Position numbers and translations under genes: made by a program
Shown: piece after piece, positions 1 through 8,583 of the stretch
How positions within the stretch are numbered: position 1 is the first letter of the stretch
How the letters are laid out: each line of letters starts with the position of its first letter
Source of the DNA: JAAYYM01 sp964631375
GTDB taxonomy: Bacteria > Bacillota > Clostridia > Lachnospirales > Lachnospiraceae
Reading direction: 5' to 3'
Assembly: GCA_964631375.1 (NCBI GenBank)
Contig: CAZVYQ010000010.1
Location: forward strand, 1-64,000
Length of the DNA: 64,000 nt
The notes under the pieces: generated by a model
Told to the model about the DNA's origin: nothing
Database searches by the model: none
The model's input: only the letters and a program-made list of their open reading frames with translations

Positions 1-18
1 AACGATTCCTAATTTCAT
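1..18 (-). CDS. Start of an unidentified gene (runs off the window)
   Basis: Only the first six codons are in the window, reading MKLGIV. The start is supported by a full AGGAGG ribosome binding site at 29-34 with a 10-nt spacing to the ATG at 16-18. The gene follows the radical SAM gene on the same strand after about 50 nt, so it is probably in the same transcript. Nothing can be said about its function from six residues. Confidence 0.6.
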
Positions 19-67
19 GAAATGATTTCCTCCTAAAGCCCTGATATCAGACAGCTTCTAAATGTTT

Positions 68-1513
68 TTATTTCTTCAGTAGATTTATCACCAGTCGTAT
101 TCCGTATTTAACATAGTTTACAAAGATGCCCGGGTGAGTAATGCATTGTCCCATTTTCTTCAAAATATAAGAAGGGCGCAAGTAAAATGACAGCAGCATA
201 TTCTTTCGTAACTTCTCAAGTTCTGATAATGACAGATACTTTGTTCCTGTCATACTGGAATGGAAGAAATCACTTCCCAGAATATTGTCTGCAATCAGAT
301 TGTTCTCCTTGGCAGTATCATAAAGAGGTGTCCCATAGAACGGAAGTGCCAGCTTCACCTCTAAGAAATCAGGATCAGCCTTCATGATTAATTTCTTGGT
401 CTCCAGAATATGTTCCTTTTTCTCCTCAGGAAAACCAATGACAAAAAATCCCCAGAAAGGAATACCAACCTCATGACACCATCTGGCTGCCTGTAGATTC
501 TCCTCCACCGTAGTTCCCTTACGAATCGAATCCAGTATCTCCTGTGAACCTGATTCAAATCCAAAAGCCACCATAAAACAGCCGGCTTCCTTCATAAGCT
601 CCAGTGTTTCCTTCACAAGTGGACGCACACGTGAGTTCGCTGTAAAGTGAATCTTGCCATGTAATGGAGAATGAATGATCAGTTCACACATTTCCTTAAC
701 CCATTTTGCATTGATGGTAAACGTATCCGCCTTAAAGAAAAAGTCTCTGATACCATGCTTTTCATAACATTCAGTCAACTCGTCCATAACATTCTGTGGA
801 CTTCTAAAGCGTACACACTTACCCGAGATCTGCGGTGTCAAGCAGAAGGTACAGTTGGATGGGCAGCCACGTGCTGTCTGGATCGTAGCCATTGGCGCAT
901 CGGTATCCGGTCTGGTATACAGTGCATTGTTCATCAGATGACGTGCAGGGAACGGCATCTGATCGAGATCCTGTCCCCATGTGTGAAAGGCGGTCTGCTG
1001 CAGCCTACCCTCTTCGTCCTTATACAGAATACTTAGGATATCCTTGACAGCTCCCTGATGACGCAAAGCATAATCGGCAACCTCTCCAATTGCAAAGTCC
1101 ACCTCTCCGCCAATCATATAGTCAACACAGCTAAGATCCAACAGGTCAAGCATGGCCTGTTCCGGTGCATAGAAGATCGCACCCTTTAAGACAACGACAG
1201 GATGATACTTCTCCTTGAGTGTTGCCACTAGCTTGATATCCTCAAATATCGTGGTATTGGTGACACTGATCATAATGAGATCCGGCCTGAAGGTCTCCAT
1301 ATCGTGATACAGATCCTCTAACGTATCCTTCTGTGTCTGATAATCTCTTAATCTTACTTCATAATTTCTCTTCAACAGAATTGCTGCCGCGTAACCGAGG
1401 TCATTGCATGCCCTCATTGCCTCTGCTGAACTGCCGTCAACATTTTGCTGACAACGATCCTCACCTCTCTGAAACAGTGGTCCGGGTGGGTAAAATAACA
1501 GTATCTTATCCAT
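68..1513 (-). CDS. B12-binding-domain radical SAM protein
   Basis: A 481-residue enzyme with the layout of the cobalamin-binding radical SAM class. An N-terminal Rossmann-like region (about residues 1-150) fits a B12-binding domain, and a radical SAM core carries the CxxxCxxC cluster motif CPSNCTFC near residues 217-224. The family makes radical-based methylations or ring and lipid modifications; the substrate here cannot be read. A longer frame starts at 1531, but the ATG at 1513 (MDKILLF) is preferred because AAAGGA lies just before it. It sits at the distal end of the priA-rpe gene run and immediately precedes another gene that leaves the window, so its real partners may lie outside. Confidence 0.85.
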   Translation of the reverse strand: MDKILLFYPPGPLFQRGEDRCQQNVDGSSAEAMRACNDLGYAAAILLKRNYEVRLRDYQTQKDTLEDLYHDMETFRPDLIMISVTNTTIFEDIKLVATLKEKYHPVVVLKGAIFYAPEQAMLDLLDLSCVDYMIGGEVDFAIGEVADYALRHQGAVKDILSILYKDEEGRLQQTAFHTWGQDLDQMPFPARHLMNNALYTRPDTDAPMATIQTARGCPSNCTFCLTPQISGKCVRFRSPQNVMDELTECYEKHGIRDFFFKADTFTINAKWVKEMCELIIHSPLHGKIHFTANSRVRPLVKETLELMKEAGCFMVAFGFESGSQEILDSIRKGTTVEENLQAARWCHEVGIPFWGFFVIGFPEEKKEHILETKKLIMKADPDFLEVKLALPFYGTPLYDTAKENNLIADNILGSDFFHSSMTGTKYLSLSELEKLRKNMLLSFYLRPSYILKKMGQCITHPGIFVNYVKYGIRLVINLLKK

Positions 1514-1556
1514 AATTATAATTCCTTTCATTGATAGTCACAGTTCCGGCAATCAA

Positions 1557-2384
1557 TCACCAGTCACTGTCCCAGTCAGAGTATCCTGAATCCCAGCTGT
1601 CACTTGAATCCCAACTGTCACTCGAATCCCAGTCGCTGTCATAACTGCTGCTTTCCTCATAATAGGAAGAATCAGAAAAATCACTGGCTTGATAATCATC
1701 TGTGTAGTAATTAGAGCTATAATAATCATCCGCATTGTCATACAGAGCAGAATCTACTGATGTGCTCGTCCAGCTTCCATCATCATATGTATACCAGTTG
1801 TCACCAGGCTGATAATAATAGAGTCGGTTGTTATAGTCATAGTATCCGCGTGACGGACCTGAGCCGCCCCCCATTAAGTTAAAAGCCAGCAGCAAGCATA
1901 CAACAACAATTGCATAAATCATCAGTGTTCGTGAAAACCTTTTTTTCACAATTTGCTTTCTGCCTTGGAACGTCTGGCCTGTACTCCCACTATAGCTTGT
2001 ATGATTTCGATTCAGATGCTGCTTCTGATTCAATATCTCTTCTTTTAGTTTTTGATATAACTCATTTACTGCATAAGATTCATCCTTACCTTCATATCGA
2101 ACTGCACGTGTGCCATCAGACTTATTTTTGTAAACAACATAATTCTCCGTCTGTTCATCGTAATATATACCAAATGCACGAGCTCCTCTGTAATCCTCTC
2201 CAATAAAAAATCTTGCCTGTTCAAGTGGAATGTTTTTCTCCTCACACCACTTTTTCAATTCGTCAATCGTCTGCGGTACACCTACTGCACTTCTTACCAG
2301 ATGGCTGTTCACTCCACCACAGTTAGGACACTTTTCATCTGTATCATCAATAAAACTACCGCAATATTCGCATTTTATCTTCAT
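1557..2384 (-). CDS. Zinc-ribbon single-pass membrane protein with Ser/Asp/Tyr/Trp-rich tail
   Basis: A 275-residue protein in three parts. The N-terminus has a zinc ribbon with two CxxC knuckles (CEYCG and CPNCGG). A soluble segment of roughly 120 residues follows. One hydrophobic helix lies near residues 152-170 (LMIYAIVVVCLLLAF). After it comes a low-complexity tail dominated by Tyr, Asp, Ser and Trp that ends in near-perfect SDSWDS repeats. The topology suggests a cytoplasmic ribbon and an exposed acidic tail. The start has GAGAGG upstream. I do not recognise a named family beyond zinc-ribbon domain-containing protein, and no function is assigned. It follows the HAD gene by 24 nt on the same strand. 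Confidence 0.75.
   Translation of the reverse strand: MKIKCEYCGSFIDDTDEKCPNCGGVNSHLVRSAVGVPQTIDELKKWCEEKNIPLEQARFFIGEDYRGARAFGIYYDEQTENYVVYKNKSDGTRAVRYEGKDESYAVNELYQKLKEEILNQKQHLNRNHTSYSGSTGQTFQGRKQIVKKRFSRTLMIYAIVVVCLLLAFNLMGGGSGPSRGYYDYNNRLYYYQPGDNWYTYDDGSWTSTSVDSALYDNADDYYSSNYYTDDYQASDFSDSSYYEESSSYDSDWDSSDSWDSSDSWDSGYSDWDSDW
1561..1641 (-). repeat. Coding tandem repeat (SDSWDS units)
   Basis: The 3' end of the zinc-ribbon gene is built from imperfect in-phase copies of a short unit encoding Trp-Asp-Ser-Ser-Asp-Ser. The units are visible as repeated GAATCCCA and CTGTCACT blocks on the plus strand. The repeats keep the reading frame, so copy-number change would lengthen or shorten the tail without breaking the gene. 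Confidence 0.7.
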
Positions 2385-2408
2385 GTGATAACCTCTCCCA
2401 TCTCTGAT

Positions 2409-3122
2409 TCAATCTGTATCGCCCAAATTGCCTGATTCGAGTTCTTCTATTAAGGCAGCGTATAATTTTTCTCTGGTGGTTGCCGATTTATCCAGAATCA
2501 TATAATCCACGCCAGCATTGATTGCCGCCTGACCGTCCTTACTCATTCGGTCACCAATCATAATTGCCTCCGAGGGCTTCCAATGATTGTCCTCCAGGAT
2601 AGTGATTAACCCCTTAGGATCAGGTTTTAGGCTCATAATTTTCTCGTCCAGTGCAGAATAAATCTGGTCTGCTTGAATATCCAGAGCCTTCAGTTTATCT
2701 GTAACGGGATAATCAGAATATATAACCACCTCTATTTCATGCTCTCGAATCACCTGTATGAGATCCACAATTGCCTCATCACGACACGCCATGAGCATTT
2801 TCAATGGTTGATCATACATCCATTTCTCAATCACTGACCTTACACATTTTACAGACAGTCCTATCCTTTTTGCAACATACAGATATTGTGCTTCATCCAA
2901 CTGCTCCTGATCGGTTTGATCCAAATCATCCCAGTGTTCACGCACTTCTCTGAACATCTTAACAGCGAACAATTCCTTCAATTTCCAAAAATGTGTGATA
3001 TAATAACCACCCAATCGAAATGCCATCATCATACGAAGCTTTGTCTGAAAATATAAGGTGCCATCAAGATCAAAAATGACGGCACGGTATTTTTTTAAAA
3101 TTTGTTTTTTTTCTGCATTCAT
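2409..3122 (-). CDS. HAD-superfamily hydrolase (phosphatase-like)
   Basis: A 237-residue protein with HAD motif I as FDLDGTLY near residue 17. A motif II-like segment is VVIYSDYP, and motif III/IV is represented by KPDPKG and IMIGDRMSKD. A cap of about 100 residues sits between motifs I and II, as in C1-cap phosphatases. It follows the UbiA-family gene by 13 nt on the same strand, which suggests that the two act in sequence: a prenyl-phosphate phosphoribosyl product would need a 5-phosphatase. That pairing is inference; generic HAD phosphatase is the safe call. The start has GGGAG at a good distance. Confidence 0.85.
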   Translation of the reverse strand: MNAEKKQILKKYRAVIFDLDGTLYFQTKLRMMMAFRLGGYYITHFWKLKELFAVKMFREVREHWDDLDQTDQEQLDEAQYLYVAKRIGLSVKCVRSVIEKWMYDQPLKMLMACRDEAIVDLIQVIREHEIEVVIYSDYPVTDKLKALDIQADQIYSALDEKIMSLKPDPKGLITILEDNHWKPSEAIMIGDRMSKDGQAAINAGVDYMILDKSATTREKLYAALIEELESGNLGDTD

Positions 3123-3135
3123 AAGTTACTCCCGA

Positions 3136-4062
3136 TCACACATTGATCAGTCTGATATCCACCCAGTAATTCAATGCCGGAATATTCACAAAGGTTAAAA
3201 TGATAAATAACAGGATCAGGAAAGCAATATATGCCAACAGTTTCTTTTCCTTATACAATTTCTCCGGCTTCTGTACCGCTGAATCCTCTTTAAAACTGAT
3301 ATAGAAATATGCACAAAATAGTCCAAAAATAAAGGGCATGCCAATCAAATACTCAATGCGATATTTGATCATAAAAATCCCGCAGAAAAAGGTAGAAGCC
3401 ATTGCATAGAAAAAAGCCGAAACCAACAATAAGTGCTCACTGTAATACTTGAATGATTTTCGATAAAGCCCTGCCTGTTCAGGATTGTCAATCATACGAT
3501 ACTCTGCATAGCGCTTGATCGCCATCAGAAATGCTCCACCCATCCAGTAGCCGATCAGAATTGAACTAGGTGGTTGTAGCTCACTATTGATGATAAACCA
3601 CCCCAGCAGCAAACGGATCATGTTGTTGACTGATTCTGATAACACATCTAAATAAGGAATGTCCTTAGTACGAATCGGTTTAACATTATACAGAATCCCC
3701 ATAATCAACAGCCATAGTTCTGTATATAAAAACGCTCTGGATATCAACAGTGAACAGCCGATACCGGCAGCCGCAAAAATTGCATACTCAATCATAACCA
3801 GCGAAAATTTCATATTTGCAGATACTACGGGACGATATTTCTTTGTTGGATGATATTTATCAAACTCTGCATCCAGCCACTCATTGATCACATAATTTGC
3901 AGACGCAATAAAACAGGTCGCAAAAAAGCCAACAATAAACTTCCATATATATGAACTGTCAAACACAAAATCCGTCAGTAAAACTGCTATAATCACGCCC
4001 GGAACAATAAAAACATTCTTCACCCAGTGATCTAAACGGGCTATTTTTATATAATTCTTCAT
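3136..4062 (-). CDS. UbiA-family prenyltransferase, decaprenyl-phosphate phosphoribosyltransferase-like
   Basis: A 308-residue polytopic membrane protein with about eight or nine hydrophobic helices. The N-terminal WVKN motif (near residue 22) and the first Asp-rich motif N60-x3-D64-x3-D68, followed by HPTKKYRP, match the pattern known from actinobacterial DPPR synthases (UbiA family) better than that of menaquinone or heme O enzymes. A second acidic segment, KDIPYLDVLSES, lies near residue 135. DPPR synthase moves ribose-5-phosphate from PRPP to a polyprenyl phosphate. The start codon overlaps the rpe stop (ATGA), so the gene is translationally coupled to a pentose-phosphate epimerase. The exact substrate is inferred. 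Confidence 0.8.
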   Translation of the reverse strand: MKNYIKIARLDHWVKNVFIVPGVIIAVLLTDFVFDSSYIWKFIVGFFATCFIASANYVINEWLDAEFDKYHPTKKYRPVVSANMKFSLVMIEYAIFAAAGIGCSLLISRAFLYTELWLLIMGILYNVKPIRTKDIPYLDVLSESVNNMIRLLLGWFIINSELQPPSSILIGYWMGGAFLMAIKRYAEYRMIDNPEQAGLYRKSFKYYSEHLLLVSAFFYAMASTFFCGIFMIKYRIEYLIGMPFIFGLFCAYFYISFKEDSAVQKPEKLYKEKKLLAYIAFLILLFIILTFVNIPALNYWVDIRLINV

Positions 4063-4739
4063 TTGCTGCTTTCCTTTCGTTCAAAGGCTTCCAACTGGTT
4101 TTGGAAAAACTCTGTATTCTCCCTGACATCTCCTCTAAATATAGAAGAGCCTGTCACAATCACATTTGCACCTGCTTCCAGTACAACCGGTAGATTTTCT
4201 CTCGTAATGCCACCGTCAACCTGAATATCTGTGTGATAACCCCTTGCAAGGAGTGCCTGCCGTAGTCCGGAGACCTTTGCAGTACAGGAATCCATATAGG
4301 ACTGTCCTCCAAATCCCGGCTCCACCGTCATAATCAAAAACATATCTGCCAGATCTGCTATCGGCAGCAATACATCTATCGGAGTAGCAGGACTGATTGA
4401 TACGCCTGCCCTCAATCCCTTATCTCGTATCAGCTGCAAAGTTTCTCTCAAAGGTTTGCAGGCCTCGGCATGAATTGTGATACCATCTGCTCCACATGCA
4501 ATAAATTCTTCGATGTATCGCTCCGGTTCCTGAATCATCAGATGTACATCGAAGAATTTATGAGTTACTTTTCTAATTGATCTGATTACAGGCATACCAA
4601 AAGAAATACTGGGCACAAACACACCATCCATCACATCAATATGAATGTATTGAGCTCCTGCCCGATCAACCTTTCGAATTTCATCACCAAGAGCCGAAAA
4701 ATCAGCCGCAAGTATAGAGGGTGACAATATATACTGCAT
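4059..4739 (-). CDS. rpe: Ribulose-phosphate 3-epimerase
   Basis: A 226-residue TIM-barrel enzyme that interconverts ribulose-5-phosphate and xylulose-5-phosphate in the pentose phosphate pathway. Diagnostic segments are LSPSILAADF at the N-terminus, HIDVMDGVFVP, VEPGFGGQ and QVDGGI. The length is standard. It starts 2 nt after rsgA, in the same order as in Bacillus (prkC-rsgA-rpe). It overlaps the downstream UbiA-family gene by 4 nt. Confidence 0.97.
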   Translation of the reverse strand: MQYILSPSILAADFSALGDEIRKVDRAGAQYIHIDVMDGVFVPSISFGMPVIRSIRKVTHKFFDVHLMIQEPERYIEEFIACGADGITIHAEACKPLRETLQLIRDKGLRAGVSISPATPIDVLLPIADLADMFLIMTVEPGFGGQSYMDSCTAKVSGLRQALLARGYHTDIQVDGGITRENLPVVLEAGANVIVTGSSIFRGDVRENTEFFQNQLEAFERKESSK

Positions 4740-4741
4740 TT

Positions 4742-5620
4742 TTAATATCTCCTTCGTTCTCTAATTTCCTCATAGATCTGCAGGTATTGTTTATATCGTA
4801 CTCCGCTGATCTTCCCCCTCCTGACTGCCTCCTTAACTGCACAATCCGGTTCATTGACATGCACACAGCCGGTGAATCTGCATTCGGGTTCATACTTCTC
4901 AAATTCGTTATAATAATGTCCCAGTTCTTCCTTACTAAGTTCCGGTGCCTCCAGACTGCTAAAACCGGGAGTATCAATAATATAGGTTTTGGTATTGATC
5001 GGAATCAATTCAGCGTGTCTGGTTGTATGCTTCCCACGCTCGATTCTCTCGCTGATTGCCCCTGTCTGCATTTGGATGCTTTCCTGCATCAGATTGATCA
5101 AAGATGACTTCCCAACTCCCGACGGTCCTGATACCGTCACTGTTTGATGCTCCAATTTTTGCAGCAATTGCTCTATTCCGACCTGCTTTCTGGCACTTGT
5201 AAATAAAACCTCATAACCACAATCGGCATATACCTTTCGCATCTCATCCAAAGCTTCTTCTGATACCAAATCCATTTTATTAAAGCATAGCAATACTGAT
5301 AATCCCTGAATTTTATATCGCAGCATCAAACGATCCAACAGGTTCAGATTAGGCTCAGGATGACACATCGCAAACACAAGCAATGCACAATCCACATTGG
5401 CTACCGCCGGTCTCAGCAGAGTGTTCCTTCGTTCACCGATCCGAACAACGTTTCCTGTCTTCAGTTCTTCATCTATTACCTCTATTTCAACAGTATCACC
5501 AACCATGGGCTTCATCCGCTCATGTCTGAAAATCCCCTTTGCCTTGCATTCATAGAGTCCATGGTCAGGTACATATATATAATAAAATCCGGCTATTCCC
5601 TTAGTGATTCTTCCGGTCAT
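4742..5620 (-). CDS. rsgA: Ribosome small-subunit-dependent GTPase A
   Basis: A 292-residue circularly permuted GTPase that acts in late 30S subunit maturation. An OB-fold N-terminus is followed by the G motifs in the permuted order: NKMDL (G4), then GPSGVGKSS (G1), then DTPGFSS (G3). A C-terminal zinc site contains CRFTGCVH and a later Cys. It lies 3 nt after the PASTA kinase gene; RsgA is a known kinase target in Bacillus, so the adjacency is meaningful. The upstream GAAGGA serves as ribosome binding site. Confidence 0.97.
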   Translation of the reverse strand: MTGRITKGIAGFYYIYVPDHGLYECKAKGIFRHERMKPMVGDTVEIEVIDEELKTGNVVRIGERRNTLLRPAVANVDCALLVFAMCHPEPNLNLLDRLMLRYKIQGLSVLLCFNKMDLVSEEALDEMRKVYADCGYEVLFTSARKQVGIEQLLQKLEHQTVTVSGPSGVGKSSLINLMQESIQMQTGAISERIERGKHTTRHAELIPINTKTYIIDTPGFSSLEAPELSKEELGHYYNEFEKYEPECRFTGCVHVNEPDCAVKEAVRRGKISGVRYKQYLQIYEEIRERRRY

Positions 5621-5623
5621 ATG

Positions 5624-7843
5624 CTATTCCTTCGTAAACGTAACAGCTACAGGCGCTGAAGTTGCCCATTGACCATCTGTTCTCAAATAAGTTACAGTGA
5701 TAGAACCTGTTTCGCTGCCGACAATTCCTCCATGATTAAGAGCAAACGGGAAGGAATTGGTCGTAAATCGTACGATCTCTGCTCCAACATTATTCGTCAG
5801 TATAACAATCGCATCTGAGCCGGCACTGTAATCACTCGGTGCACCAACACTATAATTGCAGCTGTATCCCTTTGGTCCGAGGCTCAGCACAAAGTCCACA
5901 CTGGTTCCCTCTGAGACAGTCATTCCCGCTGTATAACTCTGACTCGTCACCAAACCAGCAGTAACCGTATCACTGTTTTCCTCACCAATCGTAGTCCACT
6001 TAAGACCTGCTGCTGTAAGGGCCGCTTTGGCGGCTGTTTCATCCATACCCAGCAGATTGGGCACAGTGATATCAGTTGTATTGGTTCCTGAACATACCAC
6101 CACAGTTACTGTGCTGCCGCTAGCCGCACTTGTACCACTCTGCGGATTCTGAGAAATAACACTGCCCTTGGCAACAGAATCACTTGCTGCAGTCTCCTTG
6201 ACCATGACAAACCCTTCCGCTTCCAGAGCTACCTTGGCTTCAGCTTCCGTCTTACCTACTACAGATGGAATCATAATTCCGTTCATTCCTGAGCTAACCA
6301 CCAGCTTGATTGTGGTATTTTTTGCAACCGATGTATCAGCGGCCACATCCTGGGTGATAACAATATTCTCGCCATACTTATCAGATGATTCGTAGGTCTC
6401 AGCAACAACCAGGCCAAGTCCGTTCAGTGTATTTTTAGCCTCTGTCAGAGATATACCAATCACATTTGGCATAGTGACAGATTCCTCGGAGTCAGTTTCT
6501 ATCTTGACCTCATCATTGGACGGAGTGGCATTGAACAGACCCAATACCTTTCCAACCAAAAAGATGGCTACCAATCCAATAATAATTGCAGTAATGATCG
6601 TGAGAACAGTCATTACCTTTTCCATCTTAGGATCTACATCATCCTCATCATCCTCGTCATCCTCATAATAATCTCTATTTGTATTAACCTTTCTGGAAGG
6701 CGAAGATTTCCTGTCATTTTTTGTATTCTTCTTGGGTGGAGCCTGTCTACGACTTCTGGAATCATCTTCATCAACTCTGCTGTGTCTCTTCTCACGCGGA
6801 ATATATTCCTGAACCGGTTCATCCTCGTAATACTCCGGCTCTGGTCTCTGTCTCCCATAGGGAGCCGGCTCTTCCTGCACCATTGGCTGTTCGTAACTTC
6901 CGTAGTTTTCATAGGTGCCGTATTGATCATAGGATTGTTGTTTGATGTTCATCCTGTCAATATCAGAAATCGCCTTGGTTCCCTCGCTTCCCGGCATAGG
7001 AATCATCTTGACAAAATCCTCATCAGGACTAATTAGGGAACGCTTCAGATCTTGAATCAATTCAGCCATATTGGCATATCTGCGATCAGGATTCTTCTGT
7101 GTACACTTAAATATAATCTGTTCCACACTGACAGGTATCTCTGCCACATAATCTCTCGGAGAAGGAATCTCATTCTGTATATGTTGAATCGCAATCGATA
7201 CAGTCGTTTCGCCATCAAATGGTACACGTCCCGTAAGCATCTCAAACATTGTGATACCCAGAGAATAGATGTCACTTTTGGCATCACTGTAACCACCTCT
7301 TGCCTGTTCAGGTGAAGTATAATGAACAGATCCCATCGCATGAGACGTGATTGTATCGCTTGTTGCCGCTCTGGCAATTCCAAAGTCGGCCACCTTAACT
7401 TTTCCTTCTTTTGAAATAATAATGTTCTGCGGTTTGATGTCTCTATGGATAATACCATTATTATGAGCAGCCTCAATCCCCATAGATACTTGTATCGCAA
7501 TACTGATGGCTTCTTTTACGGATAGTCTCAGTTTCTTCTCAATATAGTTTTTAAGAGTGATTCCCTCTACAAGCTCCATAACAAAATAATGAATGCCGTC
7601 CTCTTCTCCAACGTCATACACATTTACAATATTGGGATGCATCAATCCTGCTGCCGACTGTGCCTCTACTCTGAATTTGCTCACGAAATTCTTGTTTGCG
7701 GAGAACTCCGCCTTTAACACCTTGACGGCAACGAATCGGTTCAATTTATGATCCTTTGCCTTATAGACATCAGACATACCGCCTGTGCCGATTTTATCTA
7801 TGATTTCATATCGATCACTGATTATTGTCCCTGGTCTTAACAT
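5624..7843 (-). CDS. pknB: PASTA-domain serine/threonine protein kinase
   Basis: A 739-residue membrane kinase that senses muropeptides or lipid II and phosphorylates cell-wall and growth proteins. The kinase domain covers about residues 10-270, with a Gly-rich loop (GTGGMSDVY), HRD at 134-136 (IIHRDIKPQN), DFG at 154-156 and a Ser/Thr-rich activation loop. A long polar, charged juxtamembrane linker runs to about residue 410. The membrane helix is about 411-435. Three PASTA repeats follow (about 457-660), then a further beta-rich segment of about 75 residues. The gene overlaps the PP2C phosphatase gene by 7 nt. It corresponds to Bacillus prkC. Confidence 0.95.
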   Translation of the reverse strand: MLRPGTIISDRYEIIDKIGTGGMSDVYKAKDHKLNRFVAVKVLKAEFSANKNFVSKFRVEAQSAAGLMHPNIVNVYDVGEEDGIHYFVMELVEGITLKNYIEKKLRLSVKEAISIAIQVSMGIEAAHNNGIIHRDIKPQNIIISKEGKVKVADFGIARAATSDTITSHAMGSVHYTSPEQARGGYSDAKSDIYSLGITMFEMLTGRVPFDGETTVSIAIQHIQNEIPSPRDYVAEIPVSVEQIIFKCTQKNPDRRYANMAELIQDLKRSLISPDEDFVKMIPMPGSEGTKAISDIDRMNIKQQSYDQYGTYENYGSYEQPMVQEEPAPYGRQRPEPEYYEDEPVQEYIPREKRHSRVDEDDSRSRRQAPPKKNTKNDRKSSPSRKVNTNRDYYEDDEDDEDDVDPKMEKVMTVLTIITAIIIGLVAIFLVGKVLGLFNATPSNDEVKIETDSEESVTMPNVIGISLTEAKNTLNGLGLVVAETYESSDKYGENIVITQDVAADTSVAKNTTIKLVVSSGMNGIMIPSVVGKTEAEAKVALEAEGFVMVKETAASDSVAKGSVISQNPQSGTSAASGSTVTVVVCSGTNTTDITVPNLLGMDETAAKAALTAAGLKWTTIGEENSDTVTAGLVTSQSYTAGMTVSEGTSVDFVLSLGPKGYSCNYSVGAPSDYSAGSDAIVILTNNVGAEIVRFTTNSFPFALNHGGIVGSETGSITVTYLRTDGQWATSAPVAVTFTKE

Positions 7844-8583
7844 ACACTCACCTCATCCGCAAACGGTTCTATAATGACAACTGCAATATTATCCTTGCCA
7901 CCATTATTGTTTGCTGCTTTGATTAACTCTTCCGCCTTTCCTGCGACATCACGCTGCCCCTTCATTATCTTGCGGATATCACCATCCTCCAACATATTGG
8001 TCAACCCATCAGTACACATTAAAACAGTGTCCCCTGTCTTCAGATCTATCTCAAAAAAATCAACATCTATTTGTTCCGCAGCCCCGATCGCCCTTGTAAT
8101 GATATTCTTGTCAGGGTGGTTTCTTGCAGATTCTCTGTCAATCTCACCGATTCTTACCATCTCCTCTACAAGAGAATGGTCTCTGGTAATCTGATGTATC
8201 TCCTGATCCATCAGATACAGCCTGCTGTCACCTACATTTGCAACATACATACATTTGCCGATGATGGTAGCAACCACAACTGTTGTACCCATTCCGCGAA
8301 GTGCTTCCTCCTCCTCGGATTTTTTTCGAATTGAAGCATTTGCATTTACAATCGCCTGTTCAATGATTCTAACCGGTTCTGTTTCCTGCGAATCCTGAAC
8401 CGTCCTGACGATCACTTCCACCGTATGTCTGGAAGCAAAATCACCCGCATTGTGTCCGCCCATGCCATCTGCTACAACGAATAAATTAGGAAGATTTCCA
8501 AGAGGATTTTCACATGTAAATACATAATCCTGATTCAGTTTTCTTTTTCGTCCAATATCGGTCATCGAAAAAGTCTTCAGCAT
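7837..8583 (-). CDS. PP2C-family Ser/Thr protein phosphatase
   Basis: A 248-residue metal-dependent phosphatase (PrpC/Stp type) that reverses phosphorylation by the adjacent kinase. Metal-binding motifs are visible as VADGMGGHNAG, VGDSRLY and CTDGLTNML, and an N-terminal RKLNQD segment is typical. It overlaps both neighbours by 7 nt (rlmN upstream, kinase downstream), giving tight stoichiometric coupling of kinase and phosphatase. The start has GGAG with a somewhat long spacing. Confidence 0.96.
   Translation of the reverse strand: MLKTFSMTDIGRKRKLNQDYVFTCENPLGNLPNLFVVADGMGGHNAGDFASRHTVEVIVRTVQDSQETEPVRIIEQAIVNANASIRKKSEEEEALRGMGTTVVVATIIGKCMYVANVGDSRLYLMDQEIHQITRDHSLVEEMVRIGEIDRESARNHPDKNIITRAIGAAEQIDVDFFEIDLKTGDTVLMCTDGLTNMLEDGDIRKIMKGQRDVAGKAEELIKAANNNGGKDNIAVVIIEPFADEVSVC

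Noticed and set aside
671..1036. Open frame on the plus strand opposite the radical SAM gene
   Set aside because: It has no ribosome binding site and its protein resembles no family; it is the antisense shadow of a well-supported gene. The many similar plus-strand frames across minus-strand genes were dropped for the same reason.
1561..1641. Short regular repeats as a possible CRISPR array
   Set aside because: The repeats are in frame within a gene, have no spacers and differ slightly from unit to unit.
3136..4062. UbiA protein as a menaquinone or heme O prenyltransferase
   Set aside because: No quinone or haem genes are adjacent, and the HPTKKYRP block after the Asp-rich motif fits the phosphoribosyltransferase branch better.
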